From Akkermansia sp. (GTDB lineage Bacteria; Verrucomicrobiota; Verrucomicrobiia; Verrucomicrobiales; Akkermansiaceae): a DNA stretch of 33,924 nucleotides. The position numbers and the translations under genes were made by a program. Location of the stretch: NCBI GenBank assembly GCA_030536145.1, contig JAUNQN010000013.1, positions 1 through 33,924 of the forward strand, in the 5' to 3' direction. Shown piece by piece: positions 8,465 through 15,079 of the stretch. Under the pieces are notes generated by a model. That model was not told the origin of the DNA and searched no databases. It saw only the letters and a list, made by a program, of their open reading frames with translations. The first letter of the stretch is position 1. Every line of letters begins with the position of its first letter.

Positions 8465-9085
8465 TTATTGAATCTTTCTCTTGTTCCTCAGAGTACTTGC
8501 GGTTATTTTTAATAAATTGGCTAAGACAATGTCTGCGCTATACGCCCCTTCTTCCTTTAAATGCTGGTATTCCTTGCGAAGGACGGATGTGCAGATGATA
8601 TTGTGGAAACGGCCATCACGATAGATGGCTTCGCGCTGAATCCCTTCGGTGGAGAAATGCATGGCCTGGGCCATCATGATTGTGAGTTGCTGGCTGTCCA
8701 GGCTGCTCCCCGTTAACCTGTTGAGCATTAGTATGTCAAAGGCGTATTTGAAGATAAAGAGGTATGATTCGATCCAAGCAGAGGTATCCCGGTAATCAGG
8801 GTCGCCTATGAGGATTCCGTGGAAATGGGCTGACCGGTTTGTTTTGTCTATTTGGGAGAGACTTATCCACCCAACGATACGCTGCTCATCATCATTGGTG
8901 CATATTGCCCAGTACTTGTAGGTGGGGTGTTCTCCCATGCACCCATGTACCCAGCGGAGAGCTTCCTCCCGGCTCATAGGCTTGAAGCCGCCTACTGTGA
9001 GGGAATTCAGTTTTTTGTCGTTTTTGCATTTGAATACGAAATCGACATCCCGTTCTTCAAAATCTCGAAAGGCTACTGTGTTCAT
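8465..9085 (-). CDS. GNAT-family N-acyltransferase (RimJ/RimL-like)
   Basis: A 206-aa GNAT protein. It begins with the family pattern VAFRDFEERDVDFVFK. The central core has IVGWISLSQI, HGILIGDPDYRDTSAW and a helix containing KYAFDILMLNRLTGSSLDSQQ, where an Asn usually replaces Gln in RimJ types. It is first in the minus operon, 85 bp upstream of the ACP. GNAT proteins acylate amines, and WecD or PglD-like relatives modify the 4-amino group of dTDP/UDP-amino sugars. I infer that it transfers the ACP-borne or CoA-borne acyl group to the amino sugar. The C-terminal tail after residue 175 is lysine/arginine-rich. Confidence 0.8.
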   Translation of the reverse strand: MNTVAFRDFEERDVDFVFKCKNDKKLNSLTVGGFKPMSREEALRWVHGCMGEHPTYKYWAICTNDDEQRIVGWISLSQIDKTNRSAHFHGILIGDPDYRDTSAWIESYLFIFKYAFDILMLNRLTGSSLDSQQLTIMMAQAMHFSTEGIQREAIYRDGRFHNIICTSVLRKEYQHLKEEGAYSADIVLANLLKITASTLRNKRKIQ

Positions 9086-9289
9086 GATGGTAAAACGGAG
9101 CGTGCCTCACATGTCTGGTGAAGCCACGACATGCTAAGCGGTGAATCTCCTTTCCCCAATAGTTGGCGATGTGTGATTTTTCTCTGTATCCGAATGCTGT
9201 CACGTTGTTCTGTCTAAACCATGTTGCGGTTAGGTCTGCCCATAGCGGGAACTCTGCTCCATCCAGCGAATGGTTTCTGATAGGTAGTG

Positions 9290-9310
9290 TACAGTTTTTG
9301 AAATGCTGTA
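9290..9310. repeat. Imperfect 21-bp palindrome, left member of pair B
   Basis: Left arm TACAGTTTTT, centre G, right arm AAATGCTGTA, followed by TGC. It has the same two-base asymmetry as the left member of pair A, and its partner starts exactly 155 bp downstream. Confidence 0.8.
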
Positions 9311-9393
9311 TGCTTAAACAGCTTGCAAGTTATTGAAAATAAAACACATTCACCAATGATGCGCGTTTCAACGCTTGCCATTATTTTCGAAGT

Positions 9394-9412
9394 CACAGAC
9401 TCAAAGTCTGTG
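9394..9412. repeat. 8-bp perfect hairpin within pair B
   Basis: Arms CACAGACT (9394-9401) and AGTCTGTG (9405-9412) with a CAA loop. It resembles an anticodon stem-loop, but no tRNA can be folded around it. No T or A run follows, so it is not an obvious terminator. Confidence 0.55.
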
Positions 9413-9444
9413 CAAAATGCCATTTAGCGCAACTTTGCACTTGA

Positions 9445-9465
9445 TACAGCATTTCAAATGCTGTA
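9445..9465. repeat. Perfect 21-bp palindrome, right member of pair B
   Basis: Arms TACAGCATTT and AAATGCTGTA around a single C, followed by TGC as in its left partner. It lies 75 bp upstream of the plus-strand GNAT start. Confidence 0.85.
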
Positions 9466-9540
9466 TGCTCGCGTTCGGCTTCGAATCCCCCTCCATACTG
9501 GGAATTAGGGCAAGAAGCACAAAAGAAGGATAACCTGACT

Positions 9541-10095
9541 ATGATACTGAGTAGCGAACGATTGGTGCTTCGTCCCATAGAGGAGCGTGATTTGGAGTCT
9601 ATCCGGGAGTTGATCAACAATCCCGTGGTGGAGGATACCGTAGTGGGGTGGGTCTTGCCGCTCTCTTCCAAAGATGAGCTGGATTGGTTCCGGGGATATC
9701 ACAACAGCAACAAGGAAATCCGCTTTGTCATAGAGACTAGGCAGGGCGATTTGGCCGGACTTACGGGTTTGGCCTCCATGGATTGGAAGAATGGTGTATG
9801 CAAGACGGCAGGAATCCGCATTGCCCCCGGGTTGCAGAATATGGGCTATGCATCAGAGGCATATTGCTTGATGCTGGATTACGCGTTCAATCAGCTGCGC
9901 TTCCACCGGGTGACAGATGGTGTGCTGGTACGCAATGCAGCCTCCCGCCGTTTCTTGGAGAAAGTGGGATTCGTGCAGGAGGGGGTGCTCAGGGAGCATG
10001 TCTACAAGAACGGCAGGTATGAGGATGTCGTTGCCGTGGCTATACTGGACCGTGATTTCAATATGAGGTGGCATGCAGACTCCGCTCACCCCTGA
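9541..10095 (+). CDS. GNAT-family N-acetyltransferase (RimJ/RimL-like)
   Basis: A 184-aa GNAT protein. The N-terminus LSSERLVLRPIEERDLESI is the standard RimJ/RimL opening. Motif A appears as GIRIAPGLQNMGYASEAY, followed by RFHRVTDGVLVRNAASRRFLEKVGFVQEG, the usual N-x-x-S-x-x-x-x-E-K-x-G-F end with Asn. The close is HVYKNGRYEDVVAVAILDRD. It uses acetyl-CoA or another acyl-CoA on an amine. Position next to the acyl module and amino-sugar genes suggests a sugar amine, but protein targets are common in this family. Its 3' end overlaps the convergent DegT-like gene by 10 bp. Confidence 0.82.
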   Translation: MILSSERLVLRPIEERDLESIRELINNPVVEDTVVGWVLPLSSKDELDWFRGYHNSNKEIRFVIETRQGDLAGLTGLASMDWKNGVCKTAGIRIAPGLQNMGYASEAYCLMLDYAFNQLRFHRVTDGVLVRNAASRRFLEKVGFVQEGVLREHVYKNGRYEDVVAVAILDRDFNMRWHADSAHP

Positions 10096-11054
10096 ATGAG
10101 GGAGAGGATCCTGTCCATATCCTCCCCGTTGTACCGCTGGTCGATGGGGAGGCAGACGACGTGTTCGGCCAGCTTGTACTCCTCATCACCAGGCTGGCAC
10201 CAGTCAAACACATTCGGCCAGTAGGTGGCCACAAAGACCTGTTCTGAGATAAGCTGGGATTTTAAGGCCGTATCATCTGTGTAGTACGGGTATACAAGAG
10301 GCGCGGCAAACGCAGACATATCCGGTATGTTCAGCCGGTTGCTGCGGGCCAGTACCGCATGCAGCCGTGAGAAATTGGCGCGGCGGATGCCTTTCACTGC
10401 CTCGAAATCTATGCCGGTAAGCATTTTCCTGGTCTCCGGTGACATTTGGAGAACTGGTTGCCCCGCTAGTTTTTTGCTGTTTGCCTTGAATGCAGCGTAC
10501 CCGGCTTGTGGCCCGTATTGCTTGCGCAGGTATAGGTGCTCCATGCGGTCTGCTGATGCATCTGCTGCCAGCGCGGCTACTTTTTCCTCCCGGTTCGGGT
10601 AGGCTAGGCCACCATCTGGAATCCCCACGAATTTCCTAGGGCTGTATGCCATCATGCAGCCCGGGATAGGCGGCATGAGCAGGGCTTGTGCATTATCCAC
10701 GATGAGCCTGTTGCCATAGCGTGCATACAGCTCCTGTATATAGGTGTCCTTGATGCCGTAGTAGTTGGTGTAGAGCAGGTATTCGCCGTCTGCCAATGGT
10801 AGCGGGGCCGACAGTTCCAGCCCCCAGTTGAGGCGGTAGCGCTCATACGGCACCCCCTGCTTTTCAAACGGCTCCAAGACCACATCACAGGTGAAATAGG
10901 GGATATACACCTTGCGGATAGGCCCCAGGATTGCAAAAATATACTCCAGTGCATTACGGCCTGTGTTCAGGTGCGCGGCAGCCTGGTGGGGGTAGCCCCG
11001 CCCTTCCCGGGCGGCAGGTTCCAATTCAAAATAACCTCCGATTGCGGTATTCAT
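10086..11054 (-). CDS. Short DegT-like PLP aminotransferase
   Basis: At 322 aa this is shorter than the usual 370-aa DegT enzymes, but it keeps the fold markers: an N-terminal LNTGRNALEYI loop for the PLP phosphate, D120 in IVDNAQA for the pyridine nitrogen, and K141 in SPRKFVGIPDGG as the likely Schiff-base lysine. The N-terminal region is reduced, so a divergent subfamily is likely. The start at 11054 overlaps the stop of the ATP-grasp gene by four bases (ATGA-type), so the two are translationally coupled. The pair probably acts on the same metabolite, perhaps an amino compound linked by the ligase. Substrate unknown; a non-aminotransferase PLP role is possible. Confidence 0.72.
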   Translation of the reverse strand: MNTAIGGYFELEPAAREGRGYPHQAAAHLNTGRNALEYIFAILGPIRKVYIPYFTCDVVLEPFEKQGVPYERYRLNWGLELSAPLPLADGEYLLYTNYYGIKDTYIQELYARYGNRLIVDNAQALLMPPIPGCMMAYSPRKFVGIPDGGLAYPNREEKVAALAADASADRMEHLYLRKQYGPQAGYAAFKANSKKLAGQPVLQMSPETRKMLTGIDFEAVKGIRRANFSRLHAVLARSNRLNIPDMSAFAAPLVYPYYTDDTALKSQLISEQVFVATYWPNVFDWCQPGDEEYKLAEHVVCLPIDQRYNGEDMDRILSLIQG

Positions 11055-12283
11055 GCCTGTATGGTATCTTGTTTCAGGATGACTCTGGCGTCCCCCTTTA
11101 TCCGGGCCAGGACGGTGCAGGGGAAATCCCGGGAATCGTAGCGGATAATCAGGTGGCCTATGACATCGTTCGCTCCACGGAATGCCCGTACCATGTCACC
11201 GGGTTTCACCAGCAGGCTCTCTTCCACCACATGCGCGCGGAGTTCCGGGGAAATCTCCAAGTGGTCAAAGACACCGTCCTGCTCGGCATGCAGGGCAATG
11301 ATGGCCCATGAACCGTCAAAGCCTTTTTGCGTTATGCCCTCTGTGGGCATACCCATGGCAGCCCGTACAGAGTTTGCAATCAGGTCTACCCCGGTACCCA
11401 TGCGTATGACTTCCGCCAAGCGGTTGCCGCCGCCGCGCGGGGATACCTCCATGATGTACGCCTTGCCATCCGTTCCCACACGGGCCTCTATATTGAAAAT
11501 ACTGGTCCGGATACCCAACAGCGTGATGAGACGCTGCAGCTCGCAGTCGAGCCCGGTGCCTGCATTGTCCGGAATATTGGCCGGCCATATCTCTGCCCCG
11601 GGGGTGTACGGATTGGGGCATTCCTGGTCAAACCATTGGTCGTAATAGCCGTTGAATACCAGTTTGCCGTCTATGGCAAAACTGTCGCTCCCAAAGGAAT
11701 CCCCGGATTTTTCTATGAATTCCTCAATGATGATGTGGCCACCTAGCGATTTGGAGAATGCCTCCTTGATGGCTGCCGGAAGCTCCTCCTGTGACTCCAC
11801 TCGGCTCACCCCCTTGCTGCCGGCGGAATCCGTGGGCTTGACAATGGCCGGGTAGGTGAATTGCGGGGCTGCGGCCATGGCCTCAGGCATGGAAGAAAAG
11901 CCGAAGGACCAGGGGCAGTTGAAGCCGTGCTCCCGCAGGAAATCACGGAAACGGGCCTTGTCCTGCAGGATGCATACGGACTCGTACGGGCAACCGGGCA
12001 GGCCCATTTCCTGCTGCACATAGGCGGCGGTGACCACGCCGGGATCCACGGCAAAGGACATGATGCCGTCTATCTGCAGTTCCTGTGCCAGCCTGAGCAC
12101 GGCCTCCTTGTCGATGATGCTTACGTTGTGGTACTCGTCGGAATACTTGTGGGCAATGTTGTCTGGCAGATAGTCGCAGGTGATGACGTGCAGTCCCAGT
12201 TCATGGGCGGCATCAATGACGGGGAGCAGGTAGCGCAGCCCGCCCAGGAGCATGAGTTTCTTTTTCTTGCCCGTGTTGCTCAT
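11051..12283 (-). CDS. ATP-grasp carboxylate-amine ligase
   Basis: A 410-aa protein of the ATP-grasp superfamily. The N-terminal pre-ATP-grasp Rossmann-like domain (KKLMLLGGLRYLLPVIDAAHELG) is followed by the ATP-grasp core. VKP is at 148-150, the flexible GSKGV loop at 155-159, IIIEEFI comes after that, and the metal-binding segment FNIEARVGTDGKAYIMEVSPRGGGN closes the site. These enzymes join a carboxylate to an amine or thiol through an acyl-phosphate. The next gene overlaps by four bases and encodes a PLP enzyme. It has its own near-leaderless promoter inside the 3' end of wzx. Possible role: attaching an amino acid or amine to a sugar carboxyl. The exact reaction is not readable. Confidence 0.8.
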   Translation of the reverse strand: MSNTGKKKKLMLLGGLRYLLPVIDAAHELGLHVITCDYLPDNIAHKYSDEYHNVSIIDKEAVLRLAQELQIDGIMSFAVDPGVVTAAYVQQEMGLPGCPYESVCILQDKARFRDFLREHGFNCPWSFGFSSMPEAMAAAPQFTYPAIVKPTDSAGSKGVSRVESQEELPAAIKEAFSKSLGGHIIIEEFIEKSGDSFGSDSFAIDGKLVFNGYYDQWFDQECPNPYTPGAEIWPANIPDNAGTGLDCELQRLITLLGIRTSIFNIEARVGTDGKAYIMEVSPRGGGNRLAEVIRMGTGVDLIANSVRAAMGMPTEGITQKGFDGSWAIIALHAEQDGVFDHLEISPELRAHVVEESLLVKPGDMVRAFRGANDVIGHLIIRYDSRDFPCTVLARIKGDARVILKQDTIQA

Positions 12284-12292
12284 ATCAATCGT

Positions 12293-12320
12293 ATTGTACC
12301 TGAGACAGCGGCGTAGTCAA
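12293..12320 (-). promoter_or_regulatory. Internal promoter of the ATP-grasp gene
   Basis: On the minus strand: TTGACT (12320-12315), 16-bp spacer, TACAAT (12298-12293). Only 9 bases separate the -10 box from the ATG at 12283, so the transcript would begin 2-3 nt before the start codon. Confidence 0.65.
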
Positions 12321-12328
12321 GCCCAGTT

Positions 12329-13813
12329 TCATGCCTGCCATGAGAGCCGACGGAGCAAGGCCGCCAGGTGGCGCTGCTTGCACCGGTCCTGCAACAGGCG
12401 GAGGAGCTGGGCCAGGCTCTCGTTCCTGAACATGCGCAGCAGCCCGAAGTACAGCACAAGGGATGAGAGGCCGCCGCAAACGAGCTTGAGGCTGTAGTGG
12501 ACCGGCAGCATTTCTGCCAGGGTGCCGGGTACCCATGTGCAGACTGCTGCCAGGAGGCTGAGCGGCAGGTAGTCTGCCAGTTGCTGCCAGATGGTGAGCT
12601 TGATAAGCTCTTTACTGTAGTAGGAGTTGATGAAGATGCTGGCAGTAGAGGTAAATAATGCACCGTAACAGATAGCCATAACCCCCAAGGGGATGGTGAT
12701 GGCCAGGATGATGGTCACCATCATTTTCTTGATAATCTCCAGGCGGAGGAAGAGGTCTGACCTGCCCTTGACCTGGAGCAGGTTCAGGTTGATGACCTGG
12801 ATATGCCAGAGTGCGTATGAGAAGCAGAGGATGCGGGCGTACGGCACGGCCTGGCCCCACTGGGGGCCGCTCATGAGGCGGATCCAGGAATCCGCCATGG
12901 CGGCCATGAGCATGCTGCCCCATACGATGACCAGGGTGAACAGGCGCAGGTACTGGCGGTAGACCTGTTTCAGGCGCTCGTTGTCATTCTGCAGGGTGGC
13001 CAGGATGGGGAAGGTGACACCGCCGATCATACCGCAGGCGGTCTGCGGACCGACGGCGGCCAGGTGCTGGCCACGGTTGTAGTAGGCGAGCTGGGCGGGG
13101 GAGTACACCTTGCCGATGAAGAAGGTGCGCAGGTCGTTGTAAGCCGTGTCCAGCAGGGCGGAGGCGGCCAGCTTGCTGCCGTAGCTGAAGAGCTCCCGGA
13201 AGGATTGGCGGGAGAAAGTGAAGCGAGGTTTCCAGGGGGATATAATCCAGACGGTGGCCAGGGAGAGCAGGCTGGTGACGATGTTCTGGGTCATGAGCGC
13301 CCACACGCCCCAGCCGCGGTAGGCCAGGTACAGGGTGACGGGCAGGGAGACCAGGGTGATGCAGACATTGATGACGGCGGGTGTCTTGAAATCCCTGCGG
13401 GCAGAGTACAAGACCCAGTGCACGCCGGCGCTGCTGGAAAGGAACATGAGGACGGCGGACACGCGGGTGAGCCACAGCAGCTCCGGCTGGTGGAAGTATT
13501 CCACAAACCAGGGGGCCAGCAGGAAGAGGATGGTGGAGAGGATGAGGCTCATGCCCATGTTGAACCAGAACACGGTGGAGCAGTCCTCCTCTGTGCGGTC
13601 TATTTTGCGGATGAGCGCGGAGCCGAATCCGGAGTCCTTCAGCGTGGAGGCTATGGCAAAGAAGATGCCGGTGAGCCCCACGATGCCCATCTCCGTGGGT
13701 GTGAGCAGGCGCGCCAGCACCATGCCGTACACCAGCTGCACCGGGTAGAGGGTGAGCTTGTTGAGCAGGGACCATTTCAATCCCTTGGCTGTTTCCTGTG
13801 CCACGCGTCCCAT
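12329..13813 (-). CDS. wzx: Wzx-type lipid-linked oligosaccharide flippase
   Basis: A 494-aa polytopic membrane protein of the MOP superfamily, polysaccharide transporter branch. The N-terminus GLKWSLLNKLTLYPVQLVYGMVLARLLTPTEMGIVGL is typical of Wzx/RfbX, followed by about twelve to fourteen hydrophobic segments. It would move the undecaprenyl-linked glycan unit across the inner membrane. A longer open frame begins at 13903, but a consensus promoter lies at 13823-13851. The ATG at 13813, nine bases after the -10 box, is therefore the likely start. It leads the minus group wzx - ATP-grasp - DegT-like. A Wzy polymerase is not evident nearby. Confidence 0.88.
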   Translation of the reverse strand: MGRVAQETAKGLKWSLLNKLTLYPVQLVYGMVLARLLTPTEMGIVGLTGIFFAIASTLKDSGFGSALIRKIDRTEEDCSTVFWFNMGMSLILSTILFLLAPWFVEYFHQPELLWLTRVSAVLMFLSSSAGVHWVLYSARRDFKTPAVINVCITLVSLPVTLYLAYRGWGVWALMTQNIVTSLLSLATVWIISPWKPRFTFSRQSFRELFSYGSKLAASALLDTAYNDLRTFFIGKVYSPAQLAYYNRGQHLAAVGPQTACGMIGGVTFPILATLQNDNERLKQVYRQYLRLFTLVIVWGSMLMAAMADSWIRLMSGPQWGQAVPYARILCFSYALWHIQVINLNLLQVKGRSDLFLRLEIIKKMMVTIILAITIPLGVMAICYGALFTSTASIFINSYYSKELIKLTIWQQLADYLPLSLLAAVCTWVPGTLAEMLPVHYSLKLVCGGLSSLVLYFGLLRMFRNESLAQLLRLLQDRCKQRHLAALLRRLSWQA

Positions 13814-13822
13814 GGGGCGGAG

Positions 13823-13851
13823 AGTATAGGGAAAAGCCGGCGGCATGTCAA
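13823..13851 (-). promoter_or_regulatory. wzx promoter
   Basis: On the minus strand: perfect TTGACA (13851-13846), 17-bp spacer, TATACT (13828-13823). Nine bases then lead to the ATG at 13813, so the mRNA is predicted to be leaderless or to have a 2-3 nt leader. Confidence 0.85.
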
Positions 13852-13864
13852 GCGCAATCCCGCC

Positions 13865-13893
13865 TTGACTCCGCAGGGTGCGCATGCTAACAT
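13865..13893 (+). promoter_or_regulatory. Promoter of the first GT2 gene, divergent from wzx
   Basis: TTGACT (13865-13870), 17-bp spacer, TAACAT (13888-13893) with extended TGC. The ATG is at 13907, giving a leader of about 6 nt. The two divergent -35 boxes are 13 bp apart. The same TTGACT-N17-TGC-TAAC layout is found in front of rpsP. Confidence 0.7.
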
Positions 13894-13906
13894 AGCCTGG
13901 CACGTT

Positions 13907-15070
13907 ATGCCTGAAAATCCCCTAGTTGTCATCCGCAGCCTAGTCTACAACCATGAGCCGTACCTGCGCCAGTGCCTGGACGGTTTTGTGATGCAGCAGA
14001 CCACGTTCCCCTTTGTGGCCGTGGTGCATGACGACTGCTCCACGGACGGCTCTGCAGCCATCCTCCGCGAATATGCGGAGAAGTACCCGGACATCATCAA
14101 GCCCATTTACGAGGATGAGAACCAGTATTCCAAGCGGGATGGTTCCTTGAACCGGATTATGTCCGAGGCTTGCGGGAAGTACGGCGCCAAATACATAGCC
14201 CTGTGCGAGGGCGACGACTGCTGGACAGACCCGCACAAGCTGCAGAAGCAGGTGGATTTTCTGGAGGCTCACCCGGAGTATACCATGGCGTGCAGTAATG
14301 CGGTGGTGATGACTCCCAGGGGTGAGATGAGTAGCGATGACTTGCAGCGCCGGGGCTGGCCCACATATGCAGGCGATTGTGATATACCTGTGGAAGATAC
14401 CATTACCAAGGGGGGATGGTTGATACATACCGCTAGTATTGTATACCGCTGCGGCCTGAAAGACGACTATCCGGAAGCGTGCGTGAGGCGTTTGATTGGT
14501 GGGGATACCCAGTTGCAGATATTTGCCGCGCTGAAAGGGAAAATCCGCTATTTCCATAAGAAGATGGTGGTGTATCGCCTGAACTCTAGTCCCGTGTCGT
14601 GGACGGCATCTGTGACACAGAAGCGGGATTCTAGGGCAATCCAGGTGTGGGAATCTGATGTGGCCATGTATGAGAGCCTGGATGCGTACAGCGGTGGCAG
14701 GTATGAGAAGGAATTCCATTTGGGAGCCATGAAAGAGATAGGGTGGCAGATGAATCTTAACCGCCACCTGCTGCCGGAGGCCATGCCACGCGTCGGGTAT
14801 GTGTTTATGTATTCCTATCTTGCACCCTATTATCAGGAGCGGTTGGGCAAGGGGGTATGGGCATACCTGAAGCACCGTTTTCTGAAATGGTGTTATTACC
14901 CGTATTACCCGCAGCCGGAGTTTGATTTCCTGCTTCGTCCTCTGCTGCGTCCGTTTTTCAAGTCAACTGGAGCCAAATGGAGTTATTGCATAGCGGGGCA
15001 TCCGGTTCTTACTGTAGTGGAATGCCTGGGTAAAAAACGTGTTTTCCTATGCGGTGTCCGCGTGAGGTGA
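13907..15070 (+). CDS. GT2-family glycosyltransferase
   Basis: A 387-aa GT-A fold glycosyltransferase of family 2. The nucleotide-sugar site motif HDDCSTDGS is at residues 41-49, and the metal-binding ED-like motif appears as EGDDCWTDPHKLQKQVDFL from residue 101, a common signature of the subgroup. The open frame extends far upstream, but that part is antisense to wzx. The start MPENPLVVIRSLVYN at 13907 matches the promoter and the family N-terminus. The C-terminal third (YYPYYPQPEFDFLLRPLLRP) is aromatic and may bind the membrane. It converges with the split acyltransferase gene, 9 bp away. Sugar specificity is unknown. Confidence 0.88.
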   Translation: MPENPLVVIRSLVYNHEPYLRQCLDGFVMQQTTFPFVAVVHDDCSTDGSAAILREYAEKYPDIIKPIYEDENQYSKRDGSLNRIMSEACGKYGAKYIALCEGDDCWTDPHKLQKQVDFLEAHPEYTMACSNAVVMTPRGEMSSDDLQRRGWPTYAGDCDIPVEDTITKGGWLIHTASIVYRCGLKDDYPEACVRRLIGGDTQLQIFAALKGKIRYFHKKMVVYRLNSSPVSWTASVTQKRDSRAIQVWESDVAMYESLDAYSGGRYEKEFHLGAMKEIGWQMNLNRHLLPEAMPRVGYVFMYSYLAPYYQERLGKGVWAYLKHRFLKWCYYPYYPQPEFDFLLRPLLRPFFKSTGAKWSYCIAGHPVLTVVECLGKKRVFLCGVRVR

Positions 15071-15079
15071 AGGTATTCC

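Larger units (their letters stand above)
9086..9540. other. 455-bp divergent intergenic region rich in inverted repeats
   Basis: This separates the minus GNAT operon (9085) from the plus GNAT gene (9541). It is AT-rich and holds no credible gene. It contains palindrome pair B (9290-9310 and 9445-9465) and, between its members, a perfect 8-bp hairpin (9394-9412), a hairpin at about 9362-9373, and 7-bp arms GTGCAAA/TTTGCAC at 9410-9416 and 9434-9440. I see no clear sigma-70 promoter on either strand. AAGAAGGATA at 9521-9530 is a good ribosome site for the plus GNAT. Confidence 0.6.

Noticed and set aside
3458..9465. CRISPR-like interpretation of the spaced 21-bp repeats
   Set aside because: Only two copies per site, spacer of 134 bp, no cas genes and the repeats are themselves palindromic.
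9471..9490. T-arm-like sequence (GGCTTCGAATCC) near a hairpin resembling an anticodon arm
   Set aside because: No acceptor stem, D-arm or correct spacing could be assembled, so a tRNA gene or clear tRNA remnant is not supported.
13064..13906. N-terminal extension of the GT2 gene back to 13064
   Set aside because: It is antisense to wzx, precedes the promoter at 13865-13893, and the translation is low-complexity.
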